Below, one piece after another: positions 44,791 through 57,938 of a stretch of DNA of 64,000 nt. The position numbers and the translations under genes were made by a program. The notes below the pieces were generated by a model. It saw only the letters and a program-made list of their open reading frames with translations. It had not been told where the DNA came from and made no database searches. The DNA is from Kalmusia sp. IMI 367209 (lineage: Eukaryota > Ascomycota > Dothideomycetes > Pleosporales > Didymosphaeriaceae), in contig JAPEUQ010000003.1 in the NCBI GenBank assembly GCA_027946365.1, forward strand, positions 1,116,001 to 1,180,000, read 5' to 3'. Position 1 is the first letter of the stretch; the number at the start of each line of letters is the position of its first letter.

Positions 44791-47347
44791 ATGGGAAATC
44801 AACCTGCCCAGGAGCCTGGTAAAGAGCGACAATATATGGAAGCGGCATGTTGTCATCACGCAGACGACAGCCAAATGAAACATAACTATTGCGGTGGCTG
44901 CTCGAATTCGAAAGATCATAGTCGAGGTTATGAGAAAGATATCAAAACGTGGGATACGAAGCTCCTTAGTCGCCGAGCATTCCAAGACCGAAAATTCTTT
45001 GCAGTTAAGGAGTCGCTCAAGATTCAGAGAGACGATTTGGATTACTTCATGCAGCCAAATCCTAGCTCTACACCTTCTTGGGAAGCAGAGTGTATCAAAA
45101 GATTTTGCTCCAGAATCACTGCACCCTCTTCACAGCACACGGAAACTGCAACGCATGAGGACGGTCTCCCGCCGGCCAGGGCCTGGGTCGACATCAGGTC
45201 ACTCAATCCAAGTTCTTACAAAGTCTCCGCCAGAATGTTCTCTTCTGATGCACTTCATTCAATTCTGAATGAAACGGTAAGGAGCTCTATCTTAGTGCTA
45301 AGGCTGAAAGCTGACTTTAAAGCGCTTTGAGGACTCCGCCCACACCGATACATATCGCCAACTCATGTAAGTCCAACAATCTTACGTTATTCTCTTCTAT
45401 TTTAGTTTTGAGAACTAGACTTCTGATCCACATAAACTATCTTAAGTCGACCTTTTATGCTTGAATACAGTGGAGACGCCCGTCCAACTACCATACATCC
45501 GGCCTTTTTTTTTTCTTTCTGGGCTTGATTCTACTTGTCGAGCACGTTATCCTAATACTTGGCTCAGTCACATTACCCATTTAGACGAAAATTACATTCG
45601 TGTTCTTACGAAGACAGCATGGTTTCATCAGGCTGAAGCGCTGCGGGATGCAATTTACAAACATGTGGACCGCAAAGCATCATTAAGGGTTTACATTCCG
45701 GTACGTTATGTGGCTCCACAAAGGCAACGATCACTCAAATTTCAGCCCAGCATTCTGGCTTCAAAATCTTCCAGTTTGAATGTCATATTCCTTATCTTGC
45801 ACTAAGAAGACAACACCCATCAATGAAACATCACGGATTCCAGGGTACTACCAAAGTCCGCAATGCCTGGAGTGACCTATCCTTCCTAGGACTAGACTCC
45901 AATGACTCGGACGGAGGTGGTGAGTATTTCGTCAGTGAATTACATAGCTCGTTTATAATTTGTGGATGGGACGAGAGCAAATGGGCAGCATATGGTTTTA
46001 CCAATTCTGATTTTGATGATGACGACGAGGGAGAAGAAGAAGAGGAAGAGGAGGAAGAAGACCAAGATGGAGAAAAAGCATCATCCAAAACGTTCGATGA
46101 AGACTACCATACCCTTGATGACGCCGACGATAACTATGATTTGTATACTACAGAGAGTGCTCTCGAGGATCACCTTGCTTTCGACGGAAAGTATCGCCGC
46201 ATCACCCCGCAAGAGCGTTCTGTCTGGGATCCAAGACTGTATTTCCTCGAGGCGACTGACAATCGAGTCCGCATGGTGCGAGAAGAGTGGGCGTATCTCG
46301 TGAACAAGATCGCTGCAATCGTGAAAATCCAGGTAATCGTCAATACTTATCCTGTCTTTCCTACTAGCTGTTAACTGATTGGCTGGAACAGAACGATAGC
46401 CTCACCTGCGTTCTCCCAAAAGCGCGGTTCAGCAGCGATCCAAGTCTGGCACCAAATTCCCTTGCTTGGTTGATGAAAACAATGAAATTTCTGAAAGAAC
46501 TTCGTCAAGACTTCTTAATCACTATTGAGACATGCCAGAAATTCCTTGCACCTGACGGGGATCACAATTATTTCTTCAATGAAGATGATCAAGCCCTTGG
46601 TATATCACTTCGTAACATCGCATTTTCAATTCGATATTCGATGGAGGGTCTCATAGAGCTGGAAAAGCGGTTGGCATTTCTAGAGGAATCTTGTGATAGT
46701 TCTAAAGAGATGGTGAGTAACATGTATGGTGTCGTGTGAATGACTTCTCGCTTATTACAATAAGGTCGCGCTTTGTATGTCACAGGAAAGCGTCCATCTT
46801 GGCCATATAAGTATTCAACACAACAAAGAAAGTGCTGAACTCAGTTCTATCGGCAATATGCTCAGTAGGGAAGCAAACATGCTTAATAGAGAGGCAAACG
46901 TACTCAACAAAAACAACAATCACCTTGCAGTATATAACAAGAGAGTCGCTGCGGCAAATAACTTCAATGCGGCCTTGATGCTGTCTGTGGGTAATGCTGA
47001 TAAGGTTCATCTAGCCCTCTACTGACTGTTGCTAGATGAATCAGATCATGACCCCTGTTGTCGTTGTAGCCGGGTACTTCAGCATCCAGGAAGAGATATT
47101 CGGTTTTCCAAAGACCGCCAAATCTTTCCTTATTTCTGTCGCTATTGTGTTTGTAGTCTTACAATTGGTCAACGTCGGGACATTCTTACTACGCCATCGC
47201 TTCAAGACAAAATGGGCACTTGCCTGGATATTGACCGGTCAACTTGACCAACTGCTTCTTGATAGAAAGGAAATAGGTATGTTGCATCAAGAAACCTAGG
47301 AGTATTCTAATATCATTATAGGACAAGAACGAGACGCCGTAGTGTAA
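44791..47347 (+). CDS. CorA-like two-TM membrane protein, copy B (8 exons)
   Basis: Exons 44791-45276, 45323-45366, 45568-45700, 45751-46332, 46392-46712, 46765-46986, 47036-47276 and 47322-47347 give 684 residues. The N-terminus (MGNQPAQEPGKERQYMEAAC) is Cys/His-rich for about 60 residues, unlike copy A. Shared blocks are RQLIHITHLD, TAWFHQAEALRDAI, FQFECHIPYLALRRQHPS, SKWAAYGFTN and WDPRLYFLEA. An almost pure Glu/Asp run lies at 46012-46067. A linker with three NMLxREAN-like repeats precedes AANNFNAALMLS and two C-terminal hydrophobic segments (TPVVVVAGYFSIQEEIFGF; FLISVAIVFVVLQLVNVGTF). Intron 2 is unusually long (201 nt) because its nearest acceptor would lead to a stop. The CorA-type hairpin is clear, but no GMN motif is present. 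It is a diverged paralogue of the gene at 36475. Confidence 0.78.
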
Positions 47348-49217
47348 AGATCATTGCTTTGACTCACTTCTGGCAGTTGCGAATGCAGTGTCTGAAGTGC
47401 GTGGTCATTAAGTTTCCTCCTGGTATCCTACACTTACCCTTGAATCATGTATATTAAACACGCGATGATTTTCAAGTCTTTCCTGGGACCTGCTACAAAT
47501 TGATATTTTTAAGGCTGATGCATCTTGAAGACGAACTATACGCCGTGGATGCGGCTCAAACCTCTAATAAATCTCAGAGCCATACTTTTAGGTTTACATT
47601 GTCCACCACCATTAACTTATGTCTTACTTGTGCTCTATCAAATGTCATTGTGTTATTCTCCCCCTTCGGCACTCCACGACTTCTGCCTCGATGATGGCCA
47701 GGTATGTTAATGTGATTCAGATGGAAATGAGAATCGAACGGAACACCGATTTGGGAAAGCAATTAGGTCTCCTGCTGTATACCATGCGGTCTTTCAACCA
47801 CACTCAACCTGATGCCCAACGGAACTGAGCCCATGCACAACATAAAGCTTTTGTACACCTAGATCCTTTCAACCGGAACCCCGGCTCAGCCTCCCTCCGC
47901 TTGTCACTCGGTTGGCGTATTTCATTCTAGATCTGAATTACTCTTTCGAAGCATTACGCATAAGGCTCACCCACAGCAGGAGCCCCGCAAGGATCGGGCG
48001 GAAAGTGGATACGTGGTGGCAGTTAATGGCTCAAAACTCATAACATTCATTCCGGTATATATGCCGTAAAACGCAAGATTGATGAGCCTTGGGGGAAGTC
48101 GAGAGCTTTCCCTTATCAATTTGACACCAGCATAGCAAGCGGCACGTAATATAAGCCACCAAACTGCCAACGTGCACATGGAAATCCATCACTGTGCGTT
48201 TGTCAGTGCTAATCACATAATGTGGAGCGATATACCGTATGCATTGCTGGTTCTCACTAGATTAGATGGCTAATTCTGTTTCCATTATTGATTCTTAAAC
48301 ACTTTAAGATTCAATCGATCAAGTCACGTGTAACGAGCTCTTCTTCAGGTTATAGAACATTTCGATCTCTATGTTTGGACCTAAACTTTAGGATCTGGAA
48401 TATTTATAGCGCTTATTGGTAATGTACTTACAGTCGAGACTGGTATTTTTGTGTTTTGTGTCAAAGTATAGCTCAACACTGACTGGGTTCCTTTTCACAT
48501 TGGGGCAAACGAGCCAGACGCTTCCCGAAAAGGAATATCTGGCAGAGAGCAAGCAACCGTATCATGAAAGATGCACAATGCTTTACGTTCAAACATAAAG
48601 AGGCTAATGATGTTGTGTGGTCTGTTGATGTGAAAGACCCATATTGTTCGTCGAAGTAACGTGGAAGGGTTACGTAATATTGAACACGGTTAGCTCCAAG
48701 ACCCAGAGGCTCCACCCTCGCCCACACCCACTGCCACTGCTGCACGCCTGCGTGCATGACGACTTATGCAATTGATCAAAAAGCATTATTTGACAGCGAA
48801 TGCATAAGTTTTCAACCAGTCACGGCAGATTGCAATATCTTACAACTTCCCTAACGTGTCCTACGTTGGTTACACATCGGCAGAAAGCCTGCACCATAAT
48901 CCAATGAACAGGAGATGGGTGGCCTGAAACTGGGCAGCAAGATCAGATGTACAAGGTGGGCATGCATTCATATGCATCAAGGCTGCCAATAGCCTTTCAA
49001 CACGATTGCTGACGCTTCAACGTGGCATAGGTTCAGCACGAGGCTGAGCGTCTAGATCGAACGATGGTGCTTGAGGAACAATGAACAAAGCTGTCGTATG
49101 CCTCATCTCGATATAGTATACCGCCGGTAAGTTTTCTACCGCTGCACAAAGGTTACAGCAAAATATCTATTGCCATCTAGTGAGCAAGTGCATTCCGCAG
49201 CCTTGTGATCAGATCGC
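47348..49217. other. Intergenic, no gene supported
   Basis: About 1.9 kb between the CorA-like copy B and the ArgRS-like gene. Frames of 60-90 codons are present but have no splice support or recognisable motif. Confidence 0.4.
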
Positions 49218-51306
49218 ATGCCTTTAGCCACTATGGCTACGCGTGACCTAACTGGGCTAGAGGCTGCCCTCCAATCAGTATCTTTTGAAGCATCGATTCA
49301 GCAACACAACGATGCTGATGTTTTGAACAACCCGCTCGACCTGTGTCGCTCCCTTCTTGCTGAGCTCCTTTCGGAATTGATCGAGTGTGAGCCAAGTGTG
49401 GCTTATCGTTCGATTCACTGGCCGAATAATATCTTCAACGGAGATCTCACAGTGACGTTGCCGAAGCTTCGTTCTGGATCTAAACCTAACGAGTTTGGAC
49501 TTGAGATAAGGAAGAAGGTCCGTTGGCTCCTGATGACTTCAACTCATGCTATTCTCCTCATAAAAGCTAATGCATGGTCAGTTTCCGCAAGATCATCCGC
49601 TTTTCTTACCCCCAATTCAAGACGGTGTGCACTTGAGGATCTTTATCAGCCAAGACGTTCTCCCTCGAATCTTTCTCCCTTACATTTCCGATCGTGCCCG
49701 GGCTTATGGCTCACACGCGGAGTTTGAAGGAAAAGATTTGGCTGCGTCAGAAAAAGGACGTAAGAAACTTCTCGTAGAGTTCTCGTCGCCCAACATATGG
49801 AGTGAAATCCAGGGAAAACATCTCCGAAGTACCATTCTAGGAGGTTATGTAAGCAAAGTGTACAAACACATGGGATGGGATGTCACTAGCGTGAACTATC
49901 TGGGAGACTGGGGGAAGAACATTGCGCTTCTCAAAGTTGGCTGGGACATATTTGGAGACGAGCAAGCATACCAGGCCGACCTGATACCACATTTCCTCGA
50001 TATCTACCACAAAGTTGACGAACTATTCAAGCCTGAAGTAGCTGCTAGCAAACAGGCTCGAGACGAAGCTGCCAAGGCTGGCACAGACGAAGGTGAAGCT
50101 CAAGCGCAAATCGAGAACCAAGGAATGTATGCCGAACGCAACGCCGCCTTCAAAAAATTGGAAAATGGAGACGAGGATGCTGTTGCTTTCTGGAAGCGTG
50201 CTCGAGACATCAACATTGCAAGCTACGTGGACTTCTACGCGCAACTGGGCGTTCATTTCGATGAATACTCTGGCGAATCACAGGTTACCGCTGCATCAAT
50301 GGAGAATGTCGAGAAAATGTTGAAAGAGAAGAGCATCTGTGAAGAAAGTGCTGGGGCTTTGGTTGTCCACATGCAACAACATGGCCTCAGAGCCGGTACT
50401 GCTATCATTCGGGACCGAACTGGAGCAACCACGTATCTCCTTCGAGATCTCGCTGCATTCATAGAACGCGCGGAGAGATACAGCTTTGACAAGATGATCG
50501 TCATTGCTGCCAACGACAATAATGTACATTTTTCACATGTCCACCACATTTTGGTAGCGCTCGGTATGAAAGAACTTGCGGGAAAGATCCAGCACCTAAA
50601 GTTTAGCGAAGTGTCAAATATGGCCGACAAAATAGGAAAATGTTATAAACCTCAAGCCATCATTGACGCATGTCAAACAGCCGTGGAGATGGAACTCAGA
50701 ACGAATGAGGAAAGAAGTTTAGTGTTGGGGACATCTAAAGAGACTGCAAAACATCTTGGAATTTCTGCTCTGCTGGTCAATGAATTAGCCACCCGTACAG
50801 CAAGTGCACACCTGTTCGATACCGCTGCCATGACCGCTTTCAAAATGGGAACGGGCCCAGAGTTGCAGTACTGGTATGCCAAACTCCAGAGCATACTGAA
50901 AGATCATGCTGCTGGAAAGGATTTATCGGAGGCTGATTATGAGTCTCTGGCTGAAGACGAGCCTGTGGACCTTCTTCGTACCCTGATACAGTACCCAGAA
51001 GTAACTCAAGCTTCGTATAACTCTCTTGAACCTGCTGGTATCATTACATACATTATCAATGTCATCGAACAGCTGAAGGCTTGCCTGAGCGAAGATGACA
51101 ACGAAGAACCAGAGGTGGATCAGACCGAAGAAAACGCAACAGCTGATCAAGCTGCGCAGGCAGATGCAGATGTCAGTTTCACGCAAGGCCAACTGTCGTT
51201 GTTCGAGGCGACGCGTATTGTGCTTGAGAATGGGATGACACTTCTTGGTGTTGCTCCACTTCCAAAGGCAGAACTGGAACGCGCGGATACCCCAATCGCA
51301 GCGTGA
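49218..51306 (+). CDS. Arginyl-tRNA-synthetase-like paralogue with lost catalytic motifs (2 exons)
   Basis: Exons 49218-49517 and 49567-51306 (49-nt intron) give 679 residues; an ATG at 49233 is an equally good start. The N-terminal ArgRS domain is recognisable (ECEPSVAYRSIHWPNNIFNG). The catalytic core has VEFSSPNI and LRSTILGGYVSKVYKHMGWD, but between them (residues about 182-185) QGKH stands where ArgRS has HAGH/HVGH. VNYLGDWGK is kept. The KMSK-loop region, normally GMSTRKG in fungi, reads EVSNMADKIGKC. QYAHARL has become QYWYAKL. The C-terminal DALR-type domain has an acidic insertion and ends NGMTLLGVAPLPKAEL in place of the usual LSPVERM end. The frame is intact over 2 kb, so it is probably expressed and selected, but ordinary aminoacylation is unlikely. 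Confidence 0.85.
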
Positions 51307-51928
51307 GCTTCTTTCAGCTCAGCAGCTACTGTTCGAGGCAGAGGGTTCTTCAAGCTACAGCGATTCTCTCGGTGGATTCAATTTTACTACATCGTCTCGT
51401 GGCACATGTTACTACTTTCTCGGCCTCACAACGAAATTTTCTTCACGGAATACCAGATTGCCTTTTGCTAAACACTTTCAACTTGGCGTGTTACCGGTAT
51501 TCTCTTTGTTCTTATCTCATTAATGACTTACGAAAGAAGCTGATGCAACGGCTCATTACTCATGGACTGGTGTTAGCTATATAGTTAATCAATGTTTCAT
51601 GCAACGGCAGATAGGTACTTGCATTGCAATGATTTATGCTATGCAATAAACAATCAAACCTTTCTTCCACATGCAATCACTGATGAAGCATGCAAGTGTT
51701 GTGCGCTGTCTATCAAGCTAGAGCTCGCGGTAGACCCCAAAATGGTCCGCAAATTTCTTCGCCGTGACTCACCGATGCGACACATGAACCTGCAACACCA
51801 ACACAGCGCAACCAATCAGGTCATAGACCCCACGAATGTCACTTACTTGCCTTCAAATTTGCTGTAGAGATGTTTTGTATGGATATATATTTAAGGTCAT
51901 CAAAACTTTCCATCGATCAAAGATATCA
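51307..51928. other. Intergenic before tRNA-Glu
   Basis: About 620 bp without a gene. Part is the 3' UTR of the ArgRS-like gene. Confidence 0.4.
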
Positions 51929-52025
51929 TCCGATATGGTCTAGTGGCTAGGATTTGCCGCTCTCATCAGAGCAGAACGCTTTCATTGGCGCCGGCAAGGC
52001 CCGGGTTCGATTCCCGGTGTCGGAA
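51929..52025 (+). tRNA. tRNA-Glu (CUC) with 25-nt intron
   Basis: The cloverleaf is complete. Acceptor stem TCCGATA pairs with TGTCGGA (one T:G), discriminator A. The anticodon stem is TGCCG/CGGCA and the T arm is CCGGG-TTCGATT-CCCGG. The A box (TGGTCTAGTGGCTAGGA) and B box (GGTTCGATTCC) promoters are present. The anticodon CTC is at 51962-51964. An intron of 25 nt (51966-51990) sits one base 3' of the anticodon, the canonical position for nuclear tRNA introns. The mature tRNA is 72 nt before CCA addition. Confidence 0.95.
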
Positions 52026-52995
52026 AACGTTTCTTTTGCACGTCTCATTGGCCGTCTTTTTGCTTGGTCGAGCTTTCTGGACATCCGGAGAGGATATCCG
52101 GACAAGCTACCCCGCTACGTGCATGAAATTACTCCAACCAGCAAAACATGTATGGTTTAAAATATGCTTAAATATGCTTACGATTTGTATTATCGTCATG
52201 CATCGTCTTTTTGATCCACTGGAGATTCCAGGCTCGAAGGAGTGGTTGAAAATAGGTGATGCCTTGTATCAGATGGCAAGCAGAGAGGATCGAGTCGGCC
52301 AAGACTCATTGCAAGAAGTGTCTAGACATGATCTGTCCTATTTCCTAGGAAACATCTACTTTAGAAGCGTGTAAGCAGTGCTGCTAGAACACAGCTGTAG
52401 AGAACATGGTCTCTCTATAAAGTTGCGAATGCATTAATGTGACAATCCAAGCAAGTTCTAGATAACCGAGTCGTTCATCCGTGGCATTAGTTCGCAGCGT
52501 CTTTCCAAAGATCAAACTTCATATCTTAAACGTGCTGATGCAAGAGAAGCTCAATGCAGCCATGCTTGAAGCGTAAGTGAATGAAGGGTGAGCCGGTATG
52601 TCACAGTGGATTGATGTTCAGTAGTAACTAGACAGGAGTTGACTACTATCTCCGAGAATACATCTATGCGTAATTCTTTCGGTGTATTATGCTTCATGAG
52701 GCACCTCAGGTAGAATGCATTGGACGTTAACCTCAGTGCTGCAGATGCGAATACGGAAATACATAGCACATCATTTGGTCCGAAATCATTCGTGAAATTC
52801 ATTCCTTGGCTAGACCCCTAGGCCGAGCACATGTCGCGGCCTAGAGATGGCCATCGTTCATGATATACCATCTTGTGTGTTATATGTCCTGGGGTGTCTC
52901 GGCTCACGATGCGTACATAGACTTCTGTCCTAGTACTGTACACATCTGGCCGGATCACCCCGCCGAGATACTGCTCATTCCACCCAGATACCATC
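52026..52995. other. Intergenic, no gene supported
   Basis: About 970 bp between the tRNA and the 3' end of the proteasome gene. One minus-strand frame of 83 codons (52551-52802) starts with ATG but has no recognisable feature. Confidence 0.4.
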
Positions 52996-53718
52996 TCAAG
53001 GCACATCCACCTTGACATCGTCTTCATAGTCCAACTCCTTCACGCCATCCTTCGTTATGACCTTGACGATAACGCCCTTAAAATCGATGGGGAGCCGTCG
53101 CTTGAGCTCCTCGGTACACATGCGCAGGATCTTCATACCTTGCTCGAAGTCGATGTCGGGGTGGTGGTGCTTGTCAAGGAGGGACAGGCAGTAGTACTGG
53201 GCGTACCCATGTGCAGCGTACGGCACCGGGGCCAGACTCGCAAGGTAGTCGATCCAGTATAATGTGGGCTTGTCCTCGATTTTGTCATATCCTCCGAGCA
53301 GCAAATTGACAGTATACGGCCGTCTAGAACGCAACGCTCGCGCAAGCTCTCCCCTAACGAAATTCGCCGTTGCGGAAGGTGATAGCTCCATGCCGTTGCG
53401 CATTGAGTAGAGCTGGACGTTTGCCTGGATGTACTCTGCAAATTGCACTGTCCTCAGTGTCAGCCGCGCATTCCCCGCACGCCCTTCCACAAGTTTTCAA
53501 TGTACCTGTATCGCCAGCCTCCCCCGAGAAGGCCATGAGTGTGTGCGGGTTGAGCTCTCGCGTCTTGTCGTCGGTGGCTTTCAGGATGGTAGCGCCTCGC
53601 ATAGCGGCCTTAGATGCGGCAACAAGGGTGAAATCCTTGCCCGTGATTCCCAGAAGAACCTCCCTGGAACTCTGTTAGTCTCAGTCCCAGCTCGAAGACC
53701 AAGCTATAGTAGTTACAT
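52996..53718 (-). CDS. PRE1: 20S proteasome subunit beta-4 (PSMB2/Pre1 type), 3 exons
   Basis: Non-catalytic beta subunit of the 20S proteasome core in nucleus and cytosol. Minus-strand exons are 53718-53717 (coding part), 53663-53506 and 53447-52996, giving 203 residues, the normal family length. The protein starts MEVLLGITGKDFTLVAASKA and contains MRGATILKATDDKTRELNPH, NLLLGGYDKIEDKPTLYWID and HGYAQYYCLSLLDKHHHPDI. No propeptide or catalytic Thr1 is expected in this subunit. The start codon appears split: AT is followed by GTAACT, and after a 53-nt intron ending CCAG the next exon begins G-GAG-GTT, giving ATG-GAG-GTT. The second intron is 58 nt. It is divergent to enolase. Confidence 0.92.
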
Positions 53719-56371
<2,653 letters not shown>

Positions 56372-57938
56372 TGAAGTTGTTCCGCATCGGTACGAGAGGA
56401 ATACCGATTGATTTATGGCTTCGGATTGAACTTGGTTGGCGGGAAGGGAAAAAAGTTGTAGAATCACGAAATTATTCATGAATATACGCCCAATGAGGTA
56501 ATGTCGAAATACCAATTGAAGGATTGAAGCCACAACTTCTCAGTCATTGCTTTTGTGATATTATGCTTGTTCTAGTGGCCTGACATCTGTTTGAGTCTTC
56601 CATCATTATTTTTCAAGGTCGTGGCTCTCCCCGAAAGAGAATCGAGATTCGGTTTTTGATAGCTGGAACTATGTCTTTTGACGTGTGACCTTTCTAACAT
56701 GGCTAGACTACTCAAATTTTCTCTTATCAACGACCGCTGATCAGTACTGTCATGCCATTCTTGACCGTTGGCACTTTGAGTAGAAGGCTTCACTCACTCC
56801 GAAGACTCGGTCAAAAAAATCACAAAATGCGATGCTCTAGGAAGAGGCTCGTAGTGAGCTAACTATTACGGTCTTGAAACGCAAAGCCAACCTTAGCAAA
56901 GATCCCTTACTTTACCTTCAACGACACCGCCTCCAGGACTCTACCTTAACTACACATGGTGCTAGGGCAGAAGTTTTAACATTCATAGGATACACACTAC
57001 GTGCGGACAGTTCTATAACTTCTGTCGTAAAACTGTATCATCGTTCGATCGTGCGCGATACAACCACAGTCTTATTTCTCCAACAACCAACACTAGTTCG
57101 TGTGAGCTTGAAGTTGTCATCTATTTCAAGATCGGACTATCATTGTTAGAACGGTCACAAGGCTCACGTCATGCTGTGATGTGACTCGAAGGACACCCCG
57201 CGCAAACCACCTTCTGGCACTTCCTGTCTGCTCGACTAACCCATTCCGTCCATTTCACGATATTGGTGTTGCGGCGCGCACGTATTCGTCTTCGCGGTTT
57301 CCTTCGCTCTCCCGCTTGTTTCTTCCGCTTCCCGCTGCCAATTGCAAATTGTTTCATTCGCCTCTGTAACATTGTGCAGTCCGCCATTTGACGCGGCACT
57401 GCCTTGAGAAACAGAGCGACAAAGCGCATTCATTCTATTGTTTTCTCTTATTCCAGATACCCGATGCTCCAATATCTAAATTTATCCAAGACCTTCTTTG
57501 TCCCAGATAGCATTCAGGACAGCTCAATGAGCTCATAAATCACAGTCAGTTCCCCCAAAGTGATGCGCAGATTGATTACAATTTTTGCATACATGATTCC
57601 ACAGCTTTGTATGCATTTGATACCCACAGAATCAGAATAATTACGAAATTCAGAATCAGCATCTGCCCGGGGTGTTCAGCATCCACGTGGCGTAGATTTA
57701 TCAGCCTCCCGCCGCATACACATATCATACAACACAGCAATACAATAATCCATTACCACAAAATAAACCGCCACTTCTGTTTGCGGTGCACAAGGGCACT
57801 ACACAAGTTCATCCCAAACAACTCTATATAAACTCGTTCCCAATCACTATCCGGCATCTGCGCACTTTGTAAAGCACGATAGCCCATTCAAGTCCATCGT
57901 CCAAGTGAGCGACAGAACCTGCCAATAGTCAAGCGACT
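56372..57938. other. Intergenic, no gene supported
   Basis: About 1.6 kb. It holds the enolase 3' UTR and the promoter of the following proline-rich gene. No RNA gene or conserved frame was recognised. Confidence 0.4.

Noticed and set aside
45490..45505. Acceptor near 45470 for intron 2 of CorA-like copy B
   Set aside because: Its use leads within 20 codons to a stop; the acceptor at 45567 restores the block shared with copy A.
51943..52374. 143-codon frame overlapping the tRNA-Glu
   Set aside because: It runs through the tRNA gene and has no protein signature.
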